From Adiantum capillus-veneris (lineage: Eukaryota > Streptophyta > Polypodiopsida > Polypodiales > Pteridaceae), in NCBI GenBank assembly GCA_014529385.2, contig CM043969.1:32530446-32594445 (forward strand): a stretch of 64,000 nucleotides of DNA, written 5' to 3'. Every line of letters starts with the position of its first letter. Position 1 is the first letter of the stretch. Of this stretch, positions 1 through 11,281 are shown piece by piece. A model generated the notes under the pieces. It did not search any database, was not told the DNA's origin, and was given only the letters and a program-made list of their open reading frames with translations. The position numbers and the translations under genes are program-made.

Positions 1-499
1 CTAACTATCAAAACTGGGATACAATCTGGAAACTTCTATAAGTCCCAATAATTACAAGGTGAAAAATCAGGTTTTCCTCAATGAATGAATAATTACAAAA
101 AATAATAGTCTACCGAGTAGTTACTGCCGTGGGGTGTGTCCAGCTTCTAACAATGCATAATGCATTTCAAGAAACATGGGCAGCATTAGACATGTGTTCT
201 CCTTACCTCTTTGAGAGGGAGAACTTGAAAATATCTAGATATTTGTTGAATTGAACTAGAAGCTCATTGGACCCTCTTTAGCCAAGACCATAGGATTCAA
301 GCACACCATGTGGCTAAGCATAGGGAGAGCTTGACGTGTGTCCATGTGCCCCTTGAGAAAGGGAGTTCCCTTTGGGTGAGTGGGAGGTTAAAGTCAAAGA
401 TTCCCCTAACTTTGGGGATTTTCCCCCTCCTTTGTGGGGTCTCTTTTTTCCTCAAGCACCTTACCCCCCATGCATGGGAAGCTTCTCAAGCACCATCCT
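1..499. other. No recognisable feature
   Basis: I see no coding similarity, RNA gene or transposon end here. The short open frames between 310 and 560 run into the minisatellite that follows and have no domain signature. Confidence 0.4.
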
Positions 500-503
500 C
501 ATC

Positions 504-698
504 AAGCATGACAAGCACCTTAGTCAGCAAAAACGACAAACACCTCAAGCAACTTACTTAGCAAGCATGACAAGCACCGCAAGCACCTTACTCATCAAGC
601 ATGACAAGAACCTCAAACACCTTAGTCACCAAGCATGACAAGCACCTCAAGCACCTTAGTCACCAAACATGACAACCACCTGAATCTTGGGCCTAAGG
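504..698. repeat. 34-bp minisatellite
   Basis: Tandem units beginning AAGCATGACAAGCACC start at 563, 597, 631 and 665, exactly 34 bp apart. A shortened 25-bp unit starts at 504 and a diverged one at 529. Units differ by point changes (AGCACC, AGAACC, AACCACC). The short open frames over it are by-products of the repeat. Confidence 0.85.
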
Positions 699-770
699 TC
701 TAAGTACGTTAACACTAACCTTTGGAGGTCTTTAATGAAGCTAACCATAAGGTTTTTTAAGCTCCATTAG

Positions 771-970
771 ATGCACGTTGCTCTTTGATAGACTACCTCT
801 TTTTGGACCCATATTGAGATGTAACCATCTCTCCTCTTGGTCCCCTGCTGAAATAATTCTAGAAGAATTTATGCACATTGCTCTTTGGTAGACCGTCTCC
901 TTTTGGACCCCTATTGAGATGCAACCATTTCTCCTTTTGGTTCCCTATTGAGATAGGTCTAGAAGGACTT
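771..970. repeat. 100-bp tandem duplication
   Basis: The segment starting ATGCAC-TTGCTCTTTG at 771 recurs at 871, an exact period of 100 bp. Matching blocks include TTTTGGACCC, TATTGAGATG and TCTAGAAG. The copies differ at roughly one base in ten. No coding content is apparent. Confidence 0.8.
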
Positions 971-1067
971 ATCTCTATTCTAACTCTTGTTCCCGTTTAT
1001 TCCCACAATTAGATCATTAGTTTAATATGAGAAAACCATTTGGGTTAGCAAGATATTGGATTTTATC

Positions 1068-1090
1068 ACAAACACACACACACACATACA

Positions 1091-1126
<36 letters not shown>

Positions 1127-1230
1127 CTTTCATACACAACTAGCTTGAATATGATTTTATATGTTTCAATCCCTACCCAACATTGGTTTCTAATAAGTTT
1201 CATCTTGGTCCATGGGTTCCCCCCCCCCCC
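1068..1230. repeat. Microsatellites (CA)n, (GA)n and a C12 run
   Basis: An impure CA run near 1070-1086 is followed by an uninterrupted GA run at about 1096-1125, and a run of 12 C lies at 1219-1230. Open frames reading through them are compositional. Confidence 0.9.
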
Positions 1231-1775
1231 AAACTGACAATAGTCAGTGAAGAAATATATTTCAAAACAAAAAAAGTTACAATGAAATACATGCTCCCAC
1301 CAAGCCATGGCATCTACAATTGACCAAGTTCTTAAAAGTCAAATACATTCATTGATAGAGGGCACTACCCTAAAACTGTGCTATGGGAGCCACCCAAAGA
1401 AAAAGAGATAATAAAGCCAAGATTGGCTTGGGGTTGGCACCAAGGAAAGAGCCTTGCTACAACCACCCCCTTGATCACCAAGACAATGCAAGGGAGAGAA
1501 AACAAACAAGTAACCATGCACTGGATCTTATAAGGAGCAAGAAACCAATACAAATAGAGGTTTTCTACAACATCAATAAATTACCTTTTTATCTTCTTCT
1601 TTTTTATTAGCTTAGTATTGGTCATAGATCCCGAGGCATTTACAACTTGGCTTATGATTTCGAGCTTTTGGACCTGAATGTCTTTGATAATAATGTGAGA
1701 TTGGGGGTTTCAATTGGCATCGTGGCCTCTATTGAGGGTCAGACAAGCGTATCATGGTTTCTCTCACATCTCTTA
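1231..1775. other. No recognisable feature
   Basis: There is no supported gene. The overlapping short frames on both strands between 1365 and 1610 lack any family motif. The end of this stretch adjoins the minus-strand zinc-knuckle relic. Confidence 0.4.
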
Positions 1776-2422
1776 TGAAGGGTCAACAGACTCTTTGATC
1801 ATCTCATCAAGAGTCACATCCCGATCATTGGCACCTTCCTTTCCCTTGTTGGCACTTGTAGGAGGCTTGGCATCCCTAATGAAATTCCTCCAAGTGGACC
1901 AAACCAATGGATTATAGACTACCTCTACCTCAAGGTAGTTCGTAGCATAGTGACCAACTCCATGATATTTGTAGCAGGAATTGGGGAACGAGGCAAATGC
2001 AAACTCTTGCTGAAGGCACCCGAATTTCCCATATAGAGATCTAGGTGTTTGGGGATGGGCTTACTCGTGTTCCACAACATGCATACCTTTTTATCCAAGT
2101 CCAACCTAACCCACAACAACTTCGGAATGAGCATCATAGAAGCCCACATGGTTACAGAGCCAGCGAGGGAGGCTCTTGAGTGTGACCCACAATGGGTAAT
2201 AATGCATAAACTCTTTGTTTGGATAGAGCTCGGGTGTACATGAAATTGCGTATACAAAGTAAGAATCCCCCAAATACCTCCTCTGATAACCAAATCTTGA
2301 ACAATTTGCTCGAAGGTACATTCTGCCACATAGAAGACTTTGGCTATCGCTCTAAAATGGCTAGTTGCATTTCTATTATTAGTCATCATTGACAGCCATT
2401 CCCATAAGTGTTGGGTTGACAT
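1776..2422 (-). pseudogene. Decayed DUF4283/zinc-knuckle protein (LINE ORF1 or gag-like)
   Basis: On the minus strand, between about 2321 and 2106, one frame reads PLWVTLKSLPRWL, the hallmark strand of plant DUF4283 proteins, which are usually the nucleic-acid-binding ORF1 of LINEs. In another frame a knuckle-like stretch, CYKYHGVGHYATNY, lies at about 1934-1975. It has the C-x2-C-x4-H-x4-C spacing but with the second and fourth Cys replaced by Tyr. The tail runs in the same frame to a stop near 1776. The domain order (DUF4283, then knuckle) and about 200 residues fit the family. At least one frameshift separates the two halves. No endonuclease or reverse transcriptase is seen on either side, so this is a fragment. 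The assignment rests on these short motifs only. Confidence 0.4.
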
Positions 2423-3240
2423 TCAGCAACCCATAAAGTATAGAATCACCGAGTGAGGAGTGAGTACACCAGGCATCTAAGCTCTCTAACGGTAATTCAA
2501 GCCTAAAGTCAGTCTACATCACATACCCATCTGCAACCTTGTTCTAGCTAAACATGATCACCCCATGCAAATCTCCTCAGTTAGGGTACGAACACCAAAA
2601 GAAGATGATCTCAAAAAATTTTCAGGATTGGAAGCATTTGAACAGGCTTCATTGGCTCATTTCTTGCCATCCATTGGGAGAACAAAATCTGCACCCATGT
2701 TGAGTGAAGTATCCCTACTAGGATGATCAAGTTCCTCCCTCGTAGAACCATATTGAGCTCCAAGCATAACACTATCAGGGTCATGTTGGAGGGAGAGGTG
2801 AGAACTCCCCTTAGAGATACCCTTTAATAAGCGCACTCGACGATGAGAATGTTAATGAAAATGGGTGTAATTAAGCACTCTGGTTAAAGGGTTCCCTTTT
2901 CTTTTCAAGTAATTGCACGTATTATCAAAGAAAAAGGCACACTTAATTATAATCGGATGATGGGAAACTGAGAGTCCATGATGAAATAATCACGCTCACT
3001 TTCAAATGAGTTGCTCCATGAAGTAAACTCTTAGACGATGCCTTAGGAGATCTGATGCAATTTCCCAGCACAAGGTGTAACCACCATCTCCACTTCGACG
3101 TATCCTTTGCTTCGTACCCTTGCTTTAGTACAGTCACTGCAACACTTGCTTCTAAACCTTGCTACAAGACCGATTCACCCACATTGTCTACAAAGCCTTC
3201 ACACCCCCATCATCAGCAAAACCCAACTCATTCATTTGGT
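2423..3240. other. Unassigned flank, possibly the 3' region of element A
   Basis: There is no coding match. On the minus strand this lies just downstream of the integrase tail of element A, where a polypurine tract and 3' LTR would be expected. I could not find a repeat of A's candidate 5' LTR (21702 onward) here, so A's 3' LTR is probably lost or too diverged to see. Confidence 0.35.
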
Positions 3241-3316
3241 TGTTGTTTTCATCGGAGGAGGTGGAGGTTGATGGTGGATCCTCATCAGGAATGTCGATAG
3301 GTGGAGGTTGATCGAA

Positions 3317-4360
3317 TCATAGAAAATACAGTTTAAGCCGCCATCCATTTACTCTGGTCTTATGAAGCATACCATCAGCTTCCATGAGTTGGTAACTCCC
3401 ATTGGCATATTTCTTCCTAATAATGAAAGGGCCTTCCCATTGGAGTAGGAACTTCTTATCTTTGTGTGTGTCAAAGCGATTGTCATAGAGGAGCACCAGC
3501 ATGCCCTTTTAAAATATTTGCGTCGAAGATGTTGATTGAAACTAAGCCGTGTGTGTTCTGCCTATGCCACATAATGATTGATTGCTTCTTCTCTGTCCAA
3601 TTGTAGTCGTTCCAAGTCAAGGATGTGACCTTTCAAATGCATGTTGGGTCGTTGAAACTGTCTTGCCATTATTTTGAGACTTGCTAGTTGCACCCCAATA
3701 GGTAGGATTGCCTCCTTACCAAATACCAAATGATATGGGGTGAAACCCAAAGATGTGCAGAATGAGGTCTGGTAGGCCCACAAAGATGGGAGGAGATACT
3801 TATCCCAATCCCTAGGATGATTGTTAACTTTCTTGTGGAGATAATTTTACAAATCATTCCATTCACTTTTTCAACTAGGCCAATGGGTAATATGGTGAGG
3901 AGTGCCTCCTTGTAATGCCTAGTTTTTGCATTAACTCTCCTACCAAGTCTGATCTGAAACCTGGTCCTCTATCAAAGATGATTTCTAGTGGTGTGCCAAA
4001 CCTGCAACATATGTGCTCATAGAAAAACTTAGCTATGTCCATCTATGATCCTAGTTGTGGCTATCGCTTCTACTCACCTAGTCATATAGTCGACTCCCAT
4101 GATGATATAGAACTTTCTTGAGTTGGCCATAGCAATGGTCCTATGGCATCTGTACCCCATTTTTCAAATGGCCCATATGAAAGGATAGGTCCCTATGGTT
4201 CAGGCATGAGTGACCTGGTGCCAGTCTTTTGACACAACTTACATGTCTTACACCAGTGGTGTACATCACGATTGAGGCTAGGCCATACAAAATGAGCCTA
4301 CAAGATTTTCCTGCTTGCTATATCTAGGACAAAGTGACCGCCAAAAACACCATCATGACA
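3317..4360 (-). pseudogene. Element A integrase
   Basis: The zinc-binding H2C2 domain lies at about 4360-4220 (HDGVFGGHF, then CKTCKLCQ). The catalytic core begins near 4160 with FEKWGTDAIGP (first Asp). It continues with CRFGTPLEII-DRGPGF near 4010-3960 (second Asp) and VEKVNGMI near 3866 (Glu). WAYQTSFCTSLGFTPYHLVF follows at 3783-3724. The C-terminal SH3-like part is at 3502-3317 (LQWEGPFIIRKKYANGSYQL). Several frameshifts break it into at least four pieces. The protein would insert element cDNA into chromosomes. After the SH3-like part, a Ser/Thr/Asp-rich tail follows in the sequence to about 3210. The first half closely resembles the integrase of plus-strand fragment E. Confidence 0.85.
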
Positions 4361-4779
4361 ATTGGTAATTACCCGAGTAATATTGTCATTAGAGAGAGGG
4401 ACCTTCCTGAGTACTTGGTCCTTACCCTTACAATATAGATAGTCATTGATAAGTCAATACATTGTGGCCTTTTGGGTGAGCCATTGCTTTTGCCCTTTTG
4501 TCAGATCTGGTGGACATTCCCCTGATCCAAGAAATGTATTATGTCGGGTAAGGTTTCACTACCTTGAAATAGAGGGAGCTTTAGATTTATAGCCCCAATT
4601 ACCATTTCCTGCAGTCTTTCAATTGCTAAGGCGTCGGCTTCATGGTTTTGTGCCCTTGGAATGTGGTGTAGTTGAACTGCTTCAAACTTACCAAAAAAAA
4701 ATTTACACAGCTTAAGTGAGTCCTCAAGCTAGGATTCTTACATATCCATGCTCTATTTATTTGCCTTACCAAAAGTAGA

Positions 4780-5083
4780 GCATCCCCAAATACATTGAGT
4801 CATTGTACCTTTTGTGAGATGCACCACTCTAACCCTTTGGTCAGTGCTGCATACTCAGCTTCATTGCTAGATGTGATTCTAACAAATGGCCAAGAAAAAA
4901 TACCTTGATACCTTTGTCATCAAAGACCACTATGTCAGTAGTAGCTGCTTTGTCAGATGCTCGCTTGTAGGCCCCATCAAAGTAGAGAGAGTGTGCTCTT
5001 TCTATCACTGGAGGCTCTGGAAGTGGTTGAATTCCCTCCCCTCTTGATTGATCTACCGTTTTCTCAAAGTTTTGGTAGGTCAT
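4780..5083 (-). pseudogene. Element A archaeal-type RNase H (aRNH)
   Basis: The minus strand reads HSLYFDGAYKR at about 4999-4970 (first catalytic Asp). In a shifted frame it reads SNEAEYAALTKGLEWC at about 4858-4811 (catalytic Glu in the NEAEYAAL block). Position after the pol RNase H and before integrase is that of the additional RNase H in Tat-lineage Ty3/gypsy elements, thought to help degrade the RNA strand during cDNA synthesis. One frameshift near 4870 and a stop near 4805 inactivate it. Confidence 0.75.
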
Positions 5084-5766
5084 GAGTTCCGCCTATCTTG
5101 CCCTTGTCGTGCTTTCCACCTATACCGTATAGTCAAACTCTTGCAGATGAACTAGCCATTTAGTAATCCTAGCAGAAACATCCATGTGTTGTACCACATA
5201 GGGGAAAATTTCATCCATGGTTAAGATTACAAATTGCCCAGGCAACAAATATGATCGAAACTTTGTAGTTGCAAATTTAAGAGCTAGGACGAGGTGTTCC
5301 ACGTGGCTGTCATCATGCGACTGGAGAAGTAGATTGGCCTAATGAAAGATGTCGTTGCGTCCTTCTGGAGTAGCACTACCCCCAAGGATTCATCACCCAC
5401 ACTTGAGGTGACATAGAAATTTCTATCGCACTTAGGCGGTGAGATAGTTGGTAGGGTGGCTAAGACCTCCTTTACCTTGTTGTAGTGATGCTCACTTTCC
5501 TTGTCCCATGTGAAATTCGATCGTTGTGTGAGCTATTGCAGTGGTAGAACAAGTTGTGATAGTAGACGTATGAATTTACTCAAGTACCTCATCTTTTGTA
5601 GAAAAGAGATTAGTTGACGTGTGGTTGTTGGTGAAGGTAGTGAGATGAGTGGGCACACCTTACTTGGATTGGCATTGATACCTTTAGCTGAAATTTCATG
5701 GCCTAAGAGAATGACTCTACTTTTCCCAATGTGGTACTTTTCTACATTTAACTACCCTCCTAGGCT
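5084..5766 (-). pseudogene. Element A RT connection and RNase H
   Basis: A run at about 5302-5120 contains the gypsy RNase H signature around FRSYLLPGQFVILTMD and ends WLVHLQEFDYTV, which normally precedes the integrase region. Upstream, at about 5415-5340, the frame reads FYVTSSVGDESLGVVLLQKD, matching the start of the RNase H domain. At 5766-5420 short pieces of the RT thumb/connection are legible but frameshifted. Confidence 0.65.
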
Positions 5767-6433
5767 TTACAGCCTTGCTAAGCCCTGAGTCACTTCTTCC
5801 AAGTGTGAGATGCAAGGGCTATATATACAAAAATCATCAATGGATACTCTTATGGGTGTTCCAAAGAACGGTTGAAAGACATATGTGACATATCTCTGGA
5901 ATGTGGCAGGTGCATTTGTGAGACCAAATGGCATAACTCTATAAGAAAAACAACCCCATGGTGTAATGAAAGCGTTTTTTAGTTCATCTTTAGAGGCTAT
6001 GTGTATTTGGAAATAGCTAGAATACCCATCACACACTTTGTAGCATTCAAAACCAGCTACTTCATTCAGAATTTCATCCAAGAAAGGGAGGGGGAAATGG
6101 TCCCTCTTTGTGGCTGCATTTAGTGGTTTGTAGTCGACCATTCCTCTTAGGCGTCACCACTATGGGTGATACCCACTCTGAGTTTTCCACAGGGTAAATA
6201 AACCCTGCTTCTAGTAGCTTCCTTACCTCGGCAAGGAGTGCCTTTTCTTGTATGACACCCAGCCATCGTAGTTTCTGCATGACTGGCATTACCCCTTCCT
6301 TCAACTTGATGTGATGCTCCACCGCTGTAATACCTGTGATTCTTTCATAGTTGTGAATGAAAAGGTCAGAGAATCCCATCAACATTTGCAAAAATGTATC
6401 CTTCTCTGCACTTGTTAATTTCATAGACAACAT
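5767..6433 (-). pseudogene. Element A reverse transcriptase
   Basis: The frame at 6433-6074 covers the N-terminal part: HHIKLKEGVMPVMQKLRW, then LLEAGFIYPVENSEWVSPIVVTPKRNG. The frame at 6141-5767 continues with DYKPLNAATKRDHFPLPFLDEIL, the palm segment MPFGLTNAPATFQR, and the catalytic box VSIDDFCIYS, with both Asp residues present. A one-step frameshift near 6130 separates the two. The segment resembles plant Ty3/gypsy RT of the Tat/Athila branch. It would copy element RNA to cDNA in cytoplasmic particles. Confidence 0.9.
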
Positions 6434-6463
6434 ACTCTTCAGCCTACCCTCTCATAGGCCAGG

Positions 6464-7032
6464 TCATTTATTTTCCTCTCTGTTGCTTTGACTTTCTAGT
6501 GATGGGTCGCCAATTGTGCTTGACCTTTGTAGATCCTTCATGATAATGGAAATCACATCAATGGAACTGTCTCTCTCATTGGTGGAAGTGGTCTCCTTCT
6601 TAGAAGTGGAAGACTCACTGGTGGTTTCATTTGCTGATGTCTCTAGGTCGATTTGTTTCTGCTTGCCGGTCCTCATGTCGTAATAGATTGTTTCCCCTTT
6701 CTTACCAGTCATGCATAGAAGACCAATGCCCCAGTCCTGATTTTCCTTCATGGCCATCAACCATGGCCTTCCCAAGATCAATTGATAGCCCTCCCCCTTA
6801 GTTGGCATCACAGAAATATCTACTTCTACCTCAGTGTTGAAGGTTTTTACCTTCATGGCACTTACTACACCCACACATTTTACTTTTGTGTTGTTTGCCA
6901 TCTTTGCCTTGCATGGAGAAGGCCAGTCAAACTCGAGCCCTAGCAGGAGCATAGCTTCACTCATCACACAGATTTGTGTGACACCATCAATGTAGGTGTT
7001 TCCAACCCTCTTACCCTTTATGTTGACATTAT
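6464..7032 (-). pseudogene. Element A aspartic protease region
   Basis: The minus strand reads NTYIDGVTQICVMSEAM, where a retropepsin active site (D-S/T-G) would stand, then YQLILGRPWLMAMKE, the conserved flap/C-terminal signature of plant Ty3/gypsy proteases. A Ser/Thr-rich linker leads to RT. The active site reads D-G-V, so the loop is altered. The frame is cut at its N-terminal end by the LTR of element B at about 7033; its upstream partner is the gag at 20450. The domain normally processes Gag-Pol. Confidence 0.7.
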
Positions 7033-7903
7033 TCGGAAACAAGCAAATTGAAACACCTCTATAGCGATGTCACCCAAGAGCATTGAAAGAGCACTACAAG
7101 AACACCAAAATCTTTGTAAAATCCCTTTGAAACACCACAAGTCCATCAAGAGTAGTCCCCTTGGGAATTTACTGGCCGTCGCCCACCCAAGAGACTATGT
7201 CACATAGGAGCAAAACCCTGCCAAAGCATGGATTTATAGCACACGCCGACCAATGCATATGAAGACAAGGGCCTCCCCTTTCACCATTGAACACCACAAA
7301 CCCACAACTTCAACATCAATTCCACAATTCATACATACATGCTCTCCCAATCTGCTTGCACATAATTTGCCACTAGGCTGCCATAGCCATAACCCTGCAG
7401 AGAACTAGTCGTAACTTGAAGAGAACAACTTCAATTGGGTCACTTTAAAGCTTGAGATAAATCTTAAAAAATGACTGGAAATAAATCTAAAGATGACCAT
7501 AGTTGAATCTACACGTCGCTACATGCAAAATTGATGCGAATAGGGAGCTGTCCCAACATGACTACGCGTAGAGTAGGCAAGGCGGGGGCAAAAACTGCAA
7601 CAGAAACCATCAAGGAGGCACAACGAGCTCAAACCTTAAGTTTTTTGGAGTTTGGATGAAATTTTTTAAGTTTTCACATGAGTTTAAGTTATATACAAGT
7701 CTCACTTCAGAAAACTCACTCACGGGCACTTACAGTAGCCCGACAGTTGTCACTAGACTAGCGACTTGCAATGCATGTACATATGCTTGCTAAAGCAAGC
7801 TAAAAACCCCACAAAAAGAAATCCCACACACACTTTTGACATCGGGCGTCATGTCCATATGTACAAATTTACAAAAAACGGGGTTCTGAAAATGCACGCA
7901 ACA
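7033..7903 (-). repeat. Element B 3' LTR
   Basis: It matches 19582-20449 over its whole length at about 93% by eye, with shared blocks such as AACACCTCTATAGCGATGTC and ACAAAAAACGGGGTTCTGAA. It ends with ...GCACGCAACA at 7903. The expected opening TG is TC here (TCGGAAAC versus TGGGAAAC in the other copy). The exact left edge is uncertain by up to about 10 bp. Confidence 0.8.
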
Positions 7904-8969
7904 TAGTTTGCCAAACCTCCAGTCTGCTAGAGCATTCATGCTCAGCAGTAGCATAACAATCTTGCCCACCTGGATCAAAAGGCCATACAACATAAGCACA
8001 AAATTCATGAAGAAACACCAGCCATATCAATTGTGTCACTCCCAATATCAAAGCATAAACCGTATGTAGAATCCAAATCCTGTTTAGGCATAAAGTACTC
8101 TCAACAGATACCACATAGAGACACCCTTTCATTACTATAGCATGCAAGGAATCCTTTAACATCTCATCTAAAAAGTCTTCCGCTTTTACCTCAGCCATTT
8201 TTATATCCTCATGCATACCCATCTCATTCTCCCCACTCTTCATGAAGCTTCTATCCAATTCAATGATATCATGCTTTATAGGTAAGCCATCTTCCATATA
8301 TACCTTAGGCTCCTTAACAAGAGGATCAAACAAGGTAGCATCAACTATATTCACATGAGGCATAACAAGAGAATCTCCATCATTTTCCATATCTTATAAA
8401 ACCTCAATATTCTCTTCATCAATTAAGGCAGGATCACCCACACCATCATGCACGCCATGAAGCTTCTCATTGATAAGGTCCTCATTAACAACACAAGTAG
8501 TATACTTAGTTTCTTCATCACCATTTTGCACACTATCACCCAAAGCATATACTTGAAAGCCCTCATCATACACATCACCAAATTTCTCATTGCTAACTTC
8601 CTTGACCTCCATCATGCAATCTTTGACTACTTCATCTACACAAAGAGAAGTCCCAAAAGTCACATTTGTATCACAAACATACTCCTCTTCATTAGAACAT
8701 ACATTACAAGCATCAGCCATGTGACTTGGATATTCAAAATTCTTATTTCCTTGTATTTGAGACTCATTCATGACCATGGTAGGCTTCTTGCCTACATCCA
8801 TCTTACTAGCATCATCGTCTTTGACACGAAGGTTGACATCAAAGTGCTTAAACAACAAAGATAGCATACATTGAGCATTCTTCTTGATCTCATTGTGCAT
8901 ATGGTATTCTTCTTTCACATGCTCAAGAGAATGAGAAACATGGAAGTATGCATTGCATACATTTTCCAT
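7869..8969 (-). pseudogene. Element B second ORF, acidic with a hydrophobic C-terminal stretch
   Basis: Two stretches in the same frame (8969-8394 and 8390-7869) are separated by a single stop codon, giving about 365 residues. The N-terminal two thirds is rich in Asp, Glu, Asn and Met, with many Val-Cys pairs and no known domain. Near the C-terminus is a hydrophobic run of about 20 residues (ILHTVYALILGVTQLIWLVF at roughly 8070-8010) that could span a membrane, followed by VWPFDPGGQDCYATAEHEC. The frame runs into the LTR. It may be a gag extension reached by frameshift (the gag frame ends at 8923, overlapping the start) or a separate ORF. Function is unknown. Confidence 0.5.
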
Positions 8970-9288
8970 ATTTGTCTAAAACATAAGATACATTTGGCTT
9001 CACATCTTCTTGCAATCCAAGATGCTTCACTCTCTCTAGCTTCCATTCCTTATGCCTTGCAATCCGTACTGCATCATCAAATGTAAGTGTCCTTTTAATC
9101 TCAACCTTTAACTTCAAATCAACCCTCAAACTTTGCATAAACATACACTTTTTAAGCATAAGAGGAGGAATGTCACTACCCAAAGCAACACACCATCTTC
9201 TCCACAAAGCATTGAACTCCTTGACAAAGGAATCTACACTTTGACCATCACATTGCACAAGTCCTTCAATGGAGTGCCATACATCTAT
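8923..9288 (-). pseudogene. Element B gag, central and C-terminal part
   Basis: The minus strand reads DSFVKEFNALWRRWC, then FMQSLRVDLKLKV and RTLTFDDAVRIARHKE. These are the late helices of a Ty3/gypsy Retrotrans_gag domain. The upstream part lies at 19240-19575 and the two are separated by element C. No zinc knuckle is seen after it, as in many TR-GAG elements. Confidence 0.7.
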
Positions 9289-11275
9289 TGTCGGGGGATA
9301 AGTGTGCGAAACTTGAGCCAGGTCAGCACCGGGCTGCTAGCTGTGGAAGAATTGAGAGTGAAAAGTTTTCGCACAGAGCAGCAATTAATTACTCGATAAT
9401 ACTGTCGACGCACAAAACTTGCTTGAAAATTGGTAACACGGACGAAACTGATACGCAATCGAGAAGAAGTGTCGTTAACGACACCATTAAATAATGCTAA
9501 TGACAGTTAAGGATCTTAAACTCCCATTATAGATCACTCCGGGCCGTTAACGGCTCCGCAATTCATCAAAAAGAGATAATTAGACTAATTTGCCTTGCTG
9601 ACGAAGGAAAATTCTATTGTCTCGATTTCATCTGTTGGATTTTTCTTCAATCATTGTTTATGCCGAAGATTTTTTCTTCTCCTATGTCTGCTTACAAGCC
9701 CTTGTTGATCTCTCCTTGCCTAAGCTGATGAGAAATAGTCTCCTTGGTGCCTTGGTTGCAAAGCCTTTGCTTGAGCCTTGCCGAGATCGATAGAGAGAGA
9801 GGTCGCCCTTCGCTCGGATTGAAGAGTGAGAGAGCTCGTCCTTGCTTTGGTTCGATGGAGTCAGATAGAGAGAGCTCGACCTTGGCTTGGATTGGAGATT
9901 GAGAGAGCTCGTCCTTGCTTTGGCTGGCTTGGAGATTCCGATCAAGAGAGAAGCTTCCTTCCTCCGCTCGTCCCTCCTCCTCTCTTTGCCTCCTATTATC
10001 CCTTGGTTCACGCCCCCTCAATTCACTTGTCCCTAGCCCTCGCTATATTTGGCTAAGCCCATCAGTCACGGCGCCTTCACTAATGTGGCGCGTGACTTAT
10101 GGTGATGACGTGGCAGCTGAATTTGACCAGCGTCGTTTGCGATGCAGAGAGCACCAAAATTGTTCGCCCAGGGCTACTTGCCAACATTTGCGTCATGGAC
10201 GAGCTCGACTGAGGATCGTGCAGGCCAACGTGAGCTTCCATCGTCTTCCTCGCTGCGCTGCTTCCCTGGTCAAGGCCATGCTTCTCTTTTTCTTTCTCTT
10301 TTCATACACACTAAAGACCTCTTTCATTTAAGCATTTGGCCGGCCATTGATTAAGGCTCTTGGGCGGCCATTAATTTAGGCTCTTGGGCAGTCTTGCCAA
10401 TTGGTTGCCTTAGGGAGGTCTAGCCAATTTAGGAGGGCACCACATTCGACATGCATATGATGCCCATATCGCCTTGCATGGTGATGCTTGCCTTCAAGAT
10501 ATAAGCGTACGTTATTGCATTTGTCCGGCTTTCTGGCCCTACCTCTGTTGGAGTTATCCCACAATCTTTGCATTCCAAGAGATGACATTCCTAACACGAA
10601 GTTCTTCAAGCACTTTTTGCACTTTATGAGACGTACACCACATTTGACTTACATGTAGACTATCATAGTACTGTTGCTGGCAATATACCCTGCTATCAAT
10701 GCACTGCAGGAGATAACATTTCGGACAAGATTCTCATCGAGCACTTACTCTATTGCACTCCAAAATCCGAGCGAGAGACAAAATCTCCCAGATGGCACTC
10801 CGGTCGAGTCGACTGGTCTGGCACGGAACCAGCCCCCGGTGAATTATTAACGGCCAATAACTTGGAAGCCAGAACTCCGATTGCTGATCTAAAAAGACCG
10901 ACGCGCTCCACAAAGTGAGCACTTCAAGCCCGTGCATTCATTCCATTTTTGTCACCTCAACTGCAGTTGCCTAATCTGGTACGGATCTGCAAATCGACTT
11001 AAACTTCAAAGTGCCATAACTTCTTCACCGTAGCTCCAATCGACGAGCCGTAAAGACAGGCCGGTAGAGCACTTCAAGCACTACAGTTCTAGATCATAAA
11101 AGCTCATCTGTGCTAACTTCGAGCATTGCCCTTTTTTGCATCATTAAGGCATTAGTCGGCCCTTTAAAGCCGCATCTGGCATACATTAAACATTGAACTT
11201 GTGCTGTTACCAGGCCGTAACTACTCTTCATTAATCATGTAGGCTTCAAAAAACTTGATGTGCATTTTTCTAGCA
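9289..11275 (-). repeat. Element C 3' LTR
   Basis: It is a direct repeat of 17276-19234, starting TGTCGGGGGATAAGTG and ending CTAGCA. It contains an imperfect internal array of GAGAGAGCTCG-CCTTG (about 9790-9910), which keeps several overlapping frames open in both LTRs; those frames are not genes. The copies share nearly all blocks and differ by scattered substitutions and short indels. Confidence 0.85.
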
Positions 11276-11281
11276 TCTTTC

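Noticed and set aside
7028-7032. Target-site duplication for element B
   Set aside because: Left ATTAT and right ACGTC do not match, and shifting the boundary by a few bases gives only a partial, unconvincing match.
8448-8864. 138-codon plus-strand frame
   Set aside because: Antisense shadow of element B's second ORF.
9682-10021. Two overlapping 109-codon minus-strand frames, repeated at 17676-18015
   Set aside because: Conserved only because they lie in the paired LTRs of element C and cover a GAGAGAGCTCG repeat. Both phases are open, with no domain.
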